DNA of 13,479 bases from Candidatus Omnitrophota bacterium. Lineage in GTDB: Bacteria; Omnitrophota; Gorgyraeia; Gygaellales; Profunditerraquicolaceae. Where the stretch lies: contig CAIRWO010000160.1 in the NCBI GenBank assembly GCA_903882345.1, positions 1 to 13,479 of the forward strand, written 5' to 3'. Shown in pieces: positions 7,606-13,279 of this stretch. Each line of letters starts with the position of its first letter. Position 1 is the first letter of the stretch. The translations under genes were made by a program, and so were the position numbers. The notes below the pieces were generated by a model. It was not told the origin of the DNA and searched no databases. It saw only the letters and a program-made list of their open reading frames with translations.

Positions 7606-8196
7606 ATGAAACGTATAGGGTTTCTTTTTATTTTAGCAGGGGTTTTATCTCTGGTATTAATCAGAGGGATCGGGTTTGCCGAAGATAATCCGCAGGCGTC
7701 GACTCAAGAGGTTCGGAGCAAGGCAGTAGTAACGCCGGCTCAGCCTCAGTCATCCGAAGCCCAGGGAACCCCCGCGATAGTGCAGCCATCTGAAACAACG
7801 GCGGTTCCGCCGGTTAAGGCCCCGGAAATGCAAGAGGGCCTCCCGGTTACTGCAACCGAGTTGGAAACGCAGTGGGTTTGGGGCGAGATTACTGCGTTAG
7901 ACACTCAGAATAAAGAGGTTACTATTAATTATTTTGATTATGAGACGGATACCGAAAAAGAGTTGAAGCTGGGCATGAACGATAATACCAAGTACGAGAA
8001 TATTAATTCGCTCAACGATTTAAAGCTGCATGATACCATCAGCGTAGATTATGTTTTAGGCGCGGACGGAAAATATGTCGCGCGTAACATCAGCGTAGAG
8101 AAACCGGAAGAATCGGCTGCCCCGATGGGAAAAACAGAGAATAAGCCCGCGGCAGCATCCGGGATGGAGATGAAACCGGCAGCAGCAACACCATAA
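7606..8196 (+). CDS. Secreted protein of unknown function with a small beta-rich domain between low-complexity tails
   Basis: I do not recognise a named family. The start is ATG 7606, backed by AAGGGAGG at 7591-7598; an upstream in-frame GTG at 7576 would put charged residues before the signal peptide and bury the ribosome site. The 196 residues divide into a signal peptide (1-25, ending GIGFA), a Pro/Ala/Gln/Ser-rich linker (about 26-86), a compact domain at about 88-166 and an Ala/Pro/Lys tail with Met. The domain opens with QWVWGEITALDTQNKEVTI and continues with alternating beta-type segments (DYETDTEKEL, DTISVDYVL, YVARNISVEKPE). It resembles small OB-like periplasmic domains that place a beta barrel after WGEI, but this is inference. 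The gene has its own promoter and a strong terminator, so it is a monocistronic, probably abundant envelope protein. Confidence 0.82.
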   Translation: MKRIGFLFILAGVLSLVLIRGIGFAEDNPQASTQEVRSKAVVTPAQPQSSEAQGTPAIVQPSETTAVPPVKAPEMQEGLPVTATELETQWVWGEITALDTQNKEVTINYFDYETDTEKELKLGMNDNTKYENINSLNDLKLHDTISVDYVLGADGKYVARNISVEKPEESAAPMGKTENKPAAASGMEMKPAAATP

Positions 8197-8227
8197 TTAC
8201 GCTAGAAAGATAATTTTCAAACTGACC

Positions 8228-8261
8228 AAAGGGCAGGGGAAACTCCCCTGCCCTTTCTCTT
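8228..8261 (+). terminator. Strong intrinsic terminator after the 7606 gene
   Basis: A perfect 12-bp inverted repeat pairs AAAGGGCAGGGG (8228-8239) with CCCCTGCCCTTT (8245-8256) around a 5-nt AAACT loop. The downstream arm runs into TTTCTCTT, an interrupted U-tract. It lies 31 nt after the stop of the secreted-protein gene and ends about 10 nt before the next start codon. Confidence 0.88.
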
Positions 8262-8270
8262 AACGGAAAA

Positions 8271-8909
8271 ATGAAGGACATAAAACTCGCTATCTTTGAT
8301 TTAGACGGGACACTGGTTGACGCCTATGAAGCGATAACGCGCAGCTTCAATTACACTATGAAGAAGTATGGTTATCCTCCGCAAGATCCTCTGGTCATCC
8401 GCCGGGCAGTGGGATGGGGCGACCGGAACCTGCTTAAACCGTTTGTAAAAAAATGCGATTTACATAAGGCACTTTCAGTATACCGGCGGCACCACCGGCT
8501 ATCCTTACTTAAATATTCCCGCCTGATTAAAGGCGTACGCAGGATTTTGGATTATCTAAAGGCTAAAAATTATCAGCTCGCCGTTGCCAGCAACAGGCCT
8601 ACGCTTTTCTCCCGGCTTATACTAAGGCATCTTAAACTGGACAGGTATTTTACCTATGTCCTTTGCGCGGATAAATTAAAGCACGGCAAGCCACATCCGG
8701 AAATACTACAAATAATTATGCGCAGGCTCAGCGTAAGGCCGCAGGAAACAGTTTATGTCGGGGATATGCCTATAGATGCCGAGGCGGCAAGGCGCACAGC
8801 CATAAGGGCGGTTATCGTTACTGGCGGTTCGGGGATAAAAAATGAAATCCGGGCAGAGAAGCCTTATCTGGTAATTAGGAATATCCTTGCCTTAAAGAAT
8901 GTGCTGTAA
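8271..8909 (+). CDS. HAD-superfamily phosphatase (phosphoglycolate phosphatase/PpaX-like)
   Basis: This 212-residue cytoplasmic protein carries all four HAD motifs. Motif I is FDLDGTL, with nucleophile D10 and acid/base D12. Motif II is VASNRP with S107, motif III is GKPHPE with K140, and motif IV is VGDMPIDAEAA with D165 and D169. An alpha-helical cap (about residues 16-85) sits between motifs I and II, as in the phosphoglycolate phosphatase, PpaX and beta-phosphoglucomutase group. The substrate cannot be read from sequence; hydrolysis of a small phosphate ester is most likely. The start must be ATG 8271 because the catalytic DxD is only ten residues in. Its ribosome site is weak (only GGA at 8265-8267), and a strong terminator ends 10 nt upstream, so expression must be low, read through or use a near-leaderless start. 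Confidence 0.88.
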   Translation: MKDIKLAIFDLDGTLVDAYEAITRSFNYTMKKYGYPPQDPLVIRRAVGWGDRNLLKPFVKKCDLHKALSVYRRHHRLSLLKYSRLIKGVRRILDYLKAKNYQLAVASNRPTLFSRLILRHLKLDRYFTYVLCADKLKHGKPHPEILQIIMRRLSVRPQETVYVGDMPIDAEAARRTAIRAVIVTGGSGIKNEIRAEKPYLVIRNILALKNVL

Positions 8910-8928
8910 GGATAAAGTCCGGCAGGCG

Positions 8929-8950
8929 GCGAGAATTGTCTCTCGCGTTT
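8929..8950 (+). terminator. Weak candidate terminator after the HAD gene
   Basis: GCGAGA (8929-8934) can pair with TCTCGC (8941-8946) around a 6-nt loop, followed by GTTTTC. The stem is only 6 bp and the T run is four bases, so this is a tentative call. It sits between the HAD stop codon and the next promoter, where a terminator would be expected. Confidence 0.35.
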
Positions 8951-8954
8951 TCGC

Positions 8955-8983
8955 TTGACCGGCATAAGTTTGTATTATAGAAT
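8955..8983 (+). promoter_or_regulatory. Sigma70-type promoter for the 9012-11170 gene group
   Basis: TTGACC at 8955-8960 (5 of 6 matches to TTGACA) is spaced 17 nt from TAGAAT at 8978-8983 (5 of 6 to TATAAT). The start of transcription would fall near 8990, giving a short leader of about 22 nt that includes AAGGAGAG at 8997-9004 before ATG 9012. Confidence 0.62.
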
Positions 8984-9011
8984 GGTTAAAAAACGGAAGG
9001 AGAGATGATAG

Positions 9012-9587
9012 ATGAAAAAATTAATTATTGCCGTTTTTGTCCTGTTATTTTCCTTTAATTTAAGTTATTGCGCAGATACAAAGCCGAAACTGATCTTGCT
9101 TATCTCCGAGCAGAACATCGAAGGGCCCCAGCGCGCCTGGTGGGCCAGTGAGATCGATCTGTCTGCTACGGAAGCAGCACTGGCAGATAGGCTCATTGCG
9201 CAAGGTTTTGAAATCATCGAGCCGTCCAGCCTGTCAAAAGTGATCAGGCAGGAACCGGCATTCCGGATGGTTAATCTATCAGAGGCAAGCTCCATAAAAC
9301 TGGGCAGCCTTTCCAAGGCGGATTATCTTATTCTGGGCAAGGCTGTTGCCTCAAGCGGCGCTAACGTGCCCCAATCGTCAATGCGTTCATGTTTTGCCAA
9401 CATCACGGCAAAGCTTATCAACGTTAAAGACGGTAAGGTAGTGGCTTATTTGGATGCGGCGGGCAATTCCGCGCATATGGATACGATTACCGGTGGTAGG
9501 GAGGCATTGGTAAACGCCGCGGGAAGCTTGGCAGCTAAGTTGATAGATGCGTTGAATAAAAAAGAGGAGGCAAAGCAGGTAAAATGA
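9012..9587 (+). CDS. Exported CsgG-like domain protein, function unknown
   Basis: This is a 191-residue exported protein. Residues 1-21 form a signal peptide ending NLSYCA; C20 is preceded by Tyr, so a lipoprotein is unlikely though not excluded. The mature part reads like a CsgG/TolB-N type alpha/beta fold. KPKLILLISEQNI is the first strand, ALADRLIAQGFEIIEPSSL a helix plus strand, SKADYLILGKAVA the next, and CFANITAKLINVKDGKVVAY a pair of strands before a C-terminal helix (LVNAAGSLAAKLIDAL). The same order of elements recurs in the next gene product. AAGGAGAG at 8997-9004 is a good ribosome site. The stop codon overlaps the next start (ATGA at 9584-9587), so the two proteins are coupled and probably act together at the envelope. 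No family name can be assigned with certainty. Confidence 0.8.
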   Translation: MKKLIIAVFVLLFSFNLSYCADTKPKLILLISEQNIEGPQRAWWASEIDLSATEAALADRLIAQGFEIIEPSSLSKVIRQEPAFRMVNLSEASSIKLGSLSKADYLILGKAVASSGANVPQSSMRSCFANITAKLINVKDGKVVAYLDAAGNSAHMDTITGGREALVNAAGSLAAKLIDALNKKEEAKQVK

Positions 9588-10333
9588 AAAAGACACTGTT
9601 TATTCTTATGATAGGATTATTGGCAATAAATTTGATCGGCTGTGAAACCCTGCAGCAGATGACCCAGCCGACAGCGCAGGTAGACAACAATGCCGGGGCA
9701 GCGCCTTTACCGCCTTATGCCGGGCCAAGGGCGAGGATTGCCGTGGCGGATTTTGATGTAAAAGCAGCCAAGGCAACCAATCAAATCGGATCAGGCTTGC
9801 GCGAAATGCTGGTGACGGCACTGGTAAACAGCAGCCGTTTTTCCGTGCTTGAGCGGCAGCAATTAAAAGCGCTGATGCAGGAACAGGAACTTTCAGCCTC
9901 AGGCGCTGCACAGCAGGGCAGTGGCGGTCCCCAGAGAGGCCAGATCAAGACCGCGGAATTGATCATCACCGCGGCAGTCACGGAATTTGAACCGCAGGCT
10001 TCCGGCGGCTCAGCTGGCATCGGAGGAGGCGGCGGCGTGGGCAGCGGAATTTTAGGCGGGCTTTTGGGAGGTTCATTAAATAGAGCGCATATGGCGTTGG
10101 ATATCCGCATTGTTGACGCCTCGACATCCGAAGTATTGGCAGCAACGCGGGTGCAGGGCCAGGCAATGGATATTAACGCGGGGGCAATGGCAGGATTTTT
10201 CGGCGGCTGGGGTTTAGGCGCAGGCTTATCAGGATACGCCAATACGCCAATGGAAAAAGCAATCAGGATCTGCATCATTGAAGCAGTACGTTATATTGCA
10301 CAGACGATCCCGGCGAATTATTATAAGTATTAA
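9584..10333 (+). CDS. CsgG-family outer-membrane lipoprotein
   Basis: CsgG-family lipoproteins include the curli secretion pore, but most members serve other envelope roles. The 249-residue product has a lipoprotein signal with lipobox LIGC and modified cysteine C20, so it needs Lgt, LspA and the Lnt encoded at 1088. The CsgG domain is seen from about residue 50: RIAVADFDVKA, GSGLREMLVTALVNSSRFSV and LERQQLKALMQEQ, then TAELIITAAVTEFEPQ and ALDIRIVDASTSEVLAATRV. Two glycine-rich stretches (about 140-164 and 200-226) match the region that forms membrane-spanning hairpins in CsgG homologues. No curli subunit or csgE/csgF-like gene is in view, so I avoid the csgG symbol. Translation is coupled to the previous gene by ATGA; AGAGGAGG at 9563-9570 is rather distant. 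Confidence 0.88.
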   Translation: MKKTLFILMIGLLAINLIGCETLQQMTQPTAQVDNNAGAAPLPPYAGPRARIAVADFDVKAAKATNQIGSGLREMLVTALVNSSRFSVLERQQLKALMQEQELSASGAAQQGSGGPQRGQIKTAELIITAAVTEFEPQASGGSAGIGGGGGVGSGILGGLLGGSLNRAHMALDIRIVDASTSEVLAATRVQGQAMDINAGAMAGFFGGWGLGAGLSGYANTPMEKAIRICIIEAVRYIAQTIPANYYKY

Positions 10334-10362
10334 AAGATAATTGATTAAAAAGAGAGGACACG

Positions 10363-10443
10363 ATGGGCAAACGTAAAAGAAGAGGTAAGCTTAACTGGCG
10401 CTCAAAAAAGGCCAATAAAGGAAGTAAACCCTGTTTAGGTTAA
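10363..10443 (+). CDS. 26-residue highly basic protein, possible ribosomal protein bTHX relative
   Basis: A very short but convincing gene: ATG 10363, 26 codons, TAA at 10441-10443, with a strong ribosome site (AGAGAGGA, 10351-10358) 4 nt upstream. The product starts MGKRKRRGKLNWRSKK and ends KPCLG; 11 of 26 residues are Lys or Arg. Thermus 30S protein Thx has the same length and reads, from memory, MGKGDRRTRRGKIWRG at its start; RRGK(L)-(N)WR here matches RRGKIWR with one insertion. I infer a divergent bTHX, which would sit in the head of the small subunit binding 16S rRNA, but the C-terminal half differs and a nucleic-acid-binding peptide or leader peptide remains possible. It begins 29 nt after the CsgG-type gene and ends 4 nt before the STAS-PilZ gene, which may be translated by coupling from it. 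Confidence 0.72.
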   Translation: MGKRKRRGKLNWRSKKANKGSKPCLG

Positions 10444-10447
10444 CTAG

Positions 10448-11170
10448 ATGGAAATCAGGGTAAGAGCCAGTGATAATATAGTCATACTAGATATTTCCGG
10501 GCCAATAGACGTAAATTCCGCAAATTTAGTCGAGGTTATCGGCCAGTGTATCCGCGACGGATACTCCGATATACTGTGCAATTTTGAGGAAGTCAGTTCT
10601 ATTGATTATATGGGTATATCTGTAATCGCCATTGCCTATAAAGAGGTGATCAATAACGAAGGCAGGATGAAATTTGTCAATGTGCCAACACACCTTAAGA
10701 ACCTGTTTTCCGTCACCGGCTTAAACCGGACAATCGAATTTTACGCTACCGAAGAGCTGGCGATAAACAGCTTTAAGGAAGATAAGGTTATCGAGAACAT
10801 TAAAAAAATGCAGCTTAGGCGTCGGTTCAAACGCCTGCCTATTGACTTGAAAGTTGAAATCTGGCCCAAGTACGGAAAGGGTCCTGTCTGTTCTAACGTT
10901 GACATCCTGAATTTAAGCGCTGTCGGCGCTTATGTTTTCGGTTGCGATAAATTTAAACTTGAAGATGAGGTAATCCTGAAATTCAATATTCCCCCCAAGA
11001 ATGAAGAAATGCAACTCGACGCGAAAGTTGTCTGGATCTGCGACCGGCAGATCCAGCCGCAGCTTTATCCGGGCGTAGGGGTGGAGTTCTATAATATAGA
11101 AACTTCCGTGCAGGAAAAACTACTGGAGTTCATCGAGAGGAACCTTTCGCTGCTTTCACCCGACGATTAA
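10448..11170 (+). CDS. STAS-PilZ fusion protein (predicted c-di-GMP-binding regulator)
   Basis: This is a 240-residue cytoplasmic protein with two domains. Residues 1-110 are a STAS domain of the anti-sigma-factor-antagonist type (VILDISGPIDVNSANLVEVI, then LCNFEEVSSIDYMGISVIAIA). The site that is usually DSSG, with the kinase-target serine, reads D53-Y-M-G56, so classical serine phosphorylation is not possible there. Residues 121-235 are a PilZ domain. The c-di-GMP ligands are intact: RxxxR at R125-R129 (RRFKR) and (D/N)xSxxG at N155-L-S157-A-V-G160. The fusion predicts that c-di-GMP controls a STAS-mediated partner interaction, perhaps for surface behaviour or an envelope stress sigma pathway; the partner is not in the window. 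The start ATG 10448 is 4 nt after the small basic gene, with little ribosome site of its own. About 120 nt of intergenic sequence follow. Confidence 0.88.
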   Translation: MEIRVRASDNIVILDISGPIDVNSANLVEVIGQCIRDGYSDILCNFEEVSSIDYMGISVIAIAYKEVINNEGRMKFVNVPTHLKNLFSVTGLNRTIEFYATEELAINSFKEDKVIENIKKMQLRRRFKRLPIDLKVEIWPKYGKGPVCSNVDILNLSAVGAYVFGCDKFKLEDEVILKFNIPPKNEEMQLDAKVVWICDRQIQPQLYPGVGVEFYNIETSVQEKLLEFIERNLSLLSPDD

Positions 11171-11233
11171 CCCCCGATTTTACCCGCTATTTTTAAAACC
11201 ATACGTTTTTAGTTTAAATTCAAATATTTTTTC

Positions 11234-11261
11234 TTGACAAGGCGGCTAACCGTGTTACTAT
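11234..11261 (+). promoter_or_regulatory. nikR promoter (sigma70 type, extended -10)
   Basis: Perfect TTGACA at 11234-11239, a 16-nt spacer, and TACTAT at 11256-11261 with TG at 11253-11254 one base before it. Transcription would start near 11268, leaving a leader of about 22 nt. The -10 box lies inside the inverted repeat at 11252-11278, so a protein bound there would block RNA polymerase. Confidence 0.78.
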
Positions 11262-11278
11262 ATTTAAAATCATAACAC
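11252..11278. promoter_or_regulatory. Predicted NikR operator
   Basis: A perfect dyad GTGTTA (11252-11257) and TAACAC (11273-11278) is separated by 15 nt, 27 bp in all. NikR operators are long-spaced dyads: the E. coli nik site is GTATGA-N16-TCATAC, and GTGTTA/TAACAC-type half-sites have been described for NikR in other bacteria. The position over the -10 box and start site of nikR fits Ni-dependent autorepression. The 119-nt gap 11171-11289 holds, besides this and the promoter, only an AT-rich stretch. Confidence 0.75.
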
Positions 11279-11289
11279 AAAGGACAATT

Positions 11290-11703
11290 ATGACACAACT
11301 TGTAAGGTTCGGGGTTTCACTGGAAAAAGAGCTTCTTGGCAAGTTCGACCAGCGCATAAGAAGCAAGAATTATACGAACCGTTCCGAGGCGCTCCGGGAT
11401 TTGATCCGCGAAGACCTCGTCAGAAAAGAATGGCAGGAGGGTAAAGAAGTTGCCGGTTCGATCGCCCTTGTCTATGACCACCATAAGCGCGAATTGGTAA
11501 ATAAGCTTTTGGATATTCAGCATGATTTTGGTACCTGCATTATTTCTTCGCAGCATATCCATATAGACCACAACAATTGCCTTGAAATACTTGCCGTAAA
11601 GGGCTCTCCGGAGAAAGTCCAACGTCTTTCAGACAGCCTGAAAGCGGTAAAAGGGGTAAAGCATTCAGCTCTGGGCATGTCTACAACAGGCAAGGATATA
11701 TAG
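11290..11703 (+). CDS. nikR: Nickel-responsive transcriptional regulator NikR
   Basis: NikR is a tetrameric repressor that binds DNA when loaded with Ni(II), shutting off nickel uptake. The 137-residue length is typical. Residues 1-48 form the ribbon-helix-helix DNA-binding domain (LVRFGVSLEKELLGKFDQRI, then NRSEALRDLIREDL). The rest is the ACT-like Ni-binding domain. The four square-planar Ni ligands of E. coli NikR (H76, H87, H89, C95) align here with H78 in DIQHDF, and H89, H91 and C97 in QHIHIDHNNCLEI. All are present, so it should be a functional sensor. AAAGGA at 11279-11284 precedes ATG 11290. A predicted operator covers its own promoter, and the porin and cbiM that follow make Ni/Co import the likely regulon. 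No convincing terminator separates nikR from the porin, so they may be partly co-transcribed. Confidence 0.96.
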   Translation: MTQLVRFGVSLEKELLGKFDQRIRSKNYTNRSEALRDLIREDLVRKEWQEGKEVAGSIALVYDHHKRELVNKLLDIQHDFGTCIISSQHIHIDHNNCLEILAVKGSPEKVQRLSDSLKAVKGVKHSALGMSTTGKDI

Positions 11704-11753
11704 TATAGGTATTATTTTTTTGTCTATTAGTAGCACGAATTTAAAAAACGTAG

Positions 11754-11759
11754 TATAAA
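11754..11759 (+). promoter_or_regulatory. Possible -10 element of a porin promoter
   Basis: TATAAA (part of TATAAAAT) at 11754-11761 is a good -10, but 16-18 nt upstream there is no clear -35 (TAGCAC at 11731-11736 is poor). If used, transcription would begin near 11767 and the porin mRNA would carry a leader of about 124 nt. The weak -35 would fit a regulated promoter. Confidence 0.35.
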
Positions 11760-11765
11760 ATAACA

Positions 11766-11867
11766 CCCCGCTTTCCTCTCGCAAAAGAATCCGGCGGGGC
11801 GCGGTACTCGGCGAAAATTGCAAACGCCAAGCCCAGCTATAAGTATACCATAAGCTTCGGCTAGGGC
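11766..11867 (+). other. Structured leader upstream of the porin gene
   Basis: The 187-nt gap between nikR and the porin contains no gene but several inverted repeats in a row. CCCCGC (11766-11771) pairs with GCGGGG (11794-11799), GGCG (11810-11813) with CGCC (11825-11828), and GCCCAGC (11831-11837) with GCTAGGGC (11860-11867, one-base bulge). The last can alternatively form a small AGC-TTCG-GCT hairpin (11853-11863 region). An A-rich linker then leads to the ribosome site at 11877. No T-run follows, so it is not a simple terminator. It is either a structured 5' UTR or a regulatory RNA; it matches no riboswitch consensus I can recall with confidence. Confidence 0.4.
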
Positions 11868-11890
11868 AAAAATAAAAAGGAGGTATATTT

Positions 11891-13261
11891 ATGGCAGCAG
11901 CAAAAAGGGTAATATTGTTTTGTGCGGTTTTTTCTTTTTTGTTTTATAATTGGGGATTTGCTGAGGATGTATCCATAAGGGATGAGATCAATCAGCTTAA
12001 GGAACGCATTATGGCCCTGGAGCAAAAATTGTCCACCCAGGAAAAATGTATGAATGACCAGAAACAATGCATCTTGGATCAGAATAAGAAAATTACGGAA
12101 TACGAAACAAAGTTATCAAATTTTGAGGTTAATCTTCACGAAATGCCTGCTGCGCCAATGAAACTTATGGAAGGGCTTGAGCTTGGTGTGGGCGCTACGA
12201 TGATTGTGCAGGGAACTAATAACGTAAATTATAATGGCGACGGGCAGACGTTAAAGAGATCCCGCACCGACGGCTCGTATTCAACTGATATAACCTTTAG
12301 TAAGGAATTTAAGGAAATTAACGGTAAGGCGTTTGTACATCTTGAAAACGGCCAAGGTAATGGGCTTGAAGATAATCTCGTCCTCTATAGTAATGTCAAC
12401 CGCGATGCCGATGACCATCCGGATATCCGGCCAACCGAAGTCTGGTATGAGCAGGGCCTTTTTAAAGATAAAGCAGTAGTGACTTTTGGAAAACTTGACC
12501 CAACCGCTTATTTTGATACTAACGACGTTGCCAACCAGGAAACCACACAGTTCTTGGGCCACATTTTCCGAAATTCGCCGGCTATCGAATTTCCCGATAA
12601 TACCGCAGGCATTCGCCTTGCATATATGCCGAAAGAGTGGGTTGAATTAGGCTATGGTATGTTTAACGGAAACAGCGACACTTGGGATAAAATGTTCGAT
12701 AATCTTTTTAATATCGGGCAAATAACGTTTAAGACCAGTTTCTTTAATTTACCCGGCAATTACCGTTTCTATGGCTGGAATAATAATATGTATCATATTA
12801 AGTGGCTTGATATCGAGAAAACGAAAGAGGCAGCATATGGTTTTGGTTTAAGCTTCGACCAGAAACTCAATGGTATTGTTACGGCTTTCCTGCGCTACGG
12901 CTGGCAGGATCCAAAAGCGTATAATCCTAATCTTACTACCGCTGCTGGAGGCTTACCTTATTCGCTTGAACATTCATGGAGCACCGGTTTTCAGGTAGAA
13001 GGAAAACCCTGGGGCAGAGAAAAAGACATATTTGCCTTTACCGTAGGCCAAGTTTCTCCTTCGAATGATTATAAAAAAGCAGATGCAACGCGTTTAGCAA
13101 AAACCGAGGGGCATCTTGAAGCGTATTATAAGATACACGTAAACGATCATTTGGCAATCAGCCCCGATTTCCAATACATCTGGAATCCGTTTGGTAAAGA
13201 TATCCCGGATGATAAAGACGGTATCTTTGTGGGAGGGATGAGGGCACAGGTTGATTTCTAA
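11891..13261 (+). CDS. Outer-membrane porin, OprB-like, with N-terminal coiled coil
   Basis: This is a 456-residue beta-barrel porin that lets small solutes cross the outer membrane. Residues 1-24 form a signal peptide ending WGFA. Residues 28-80 are a coiled coil (IRDEINQLKERIMALEQKL onward), as in porins that attach to peptidoglycan or trimerise through an N-terminal extension. It contains two cysteines, C53 and C60, exactly one heptad apart. The rest is alternating barrel strands rich in Tyr, Trp, Gly and Asn; blocks such as FGKLDPTAYFD, NTAGIRLAYMPKEWVELGYG and the C-terminal QVDF with final Phe (the BAM signal) point to the OprB carbohydrate-porin family. AAGGAGGT at 11877-11884, a perfect ribosome site, lies 6 nt before ATG 11891. 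The location between nikR and cbiM suggests a role in nickel or cobalt entry, which family membership alone would not predict. Confidence 0.88.
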   Translation: MAAAKRVILFCAVFSFLFYNWGFAEDVSIRDEINQLKERIMALEQKLSTQEKCMNDQKQCILDQNKKITEYETKLSNFEVNLHEMPAAPMKLMEGLELGVGATMIVQGTNNVNYNGDGQTLKRSRTDGSYSTDITFSKEFKEINGKAFVHLENGQGNGLEDNLVLYSNVNRDADDHPDIRPTEVWYEQGLFKDKAVVTFGKLDPTAYFDTNDVANQETTQFLGHIFRNSPAIEFPDNTAGIRLAYMPKEWVELGYGMFNGNSDTWDKMFDNLFNIGQITFKTSFFNLPGNYRFYGWNNNMYHIKWLDIEKTKEAAYGFGLSFDQKLNGIVTAFLRYGWQDPKAYNPNLTTAAGGLPYSLEHSWSTGFQVEGKPWGREKDIFAFTVGQVSPSNDYKKADATRLAKTEGHLEAYYKIHVNDHLAISPDFQYIWNPFGKDIPDDKDGIFVGGMRAQVDF

Positions 13262-13279
13262 ATCTCAAGGAGGGAGAAA

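Noticed and set aside
9781..10278. Long open frame on the minus strand opposite the CsgG-type gene
   Set aside because: It is a shadow of a gene with strong family match on the + strand, and its Pro/Ser/Ala-rich translation is typical of antisense frames.
11183..11219. AT-rich inverted repeat TAAAAC/GTTTTTA after the STAS-PilZ gene as a terminator
   Set aside because: Stem has almost no GC pairs and no T-run at the right distance.
11711..11721. T-run after nikR as an intrinsic terminator
   Set aside because: No GC-rich hairpin precedes it.
11801..11867. Partial resemblance to a GEMM (c-di-GMP-I) riboswitch, GCAAACGCCAAGCC
   Set aside because: The closing P1 pairing and the conserved loops cannot be placed; kept only as an undefined structured leader.
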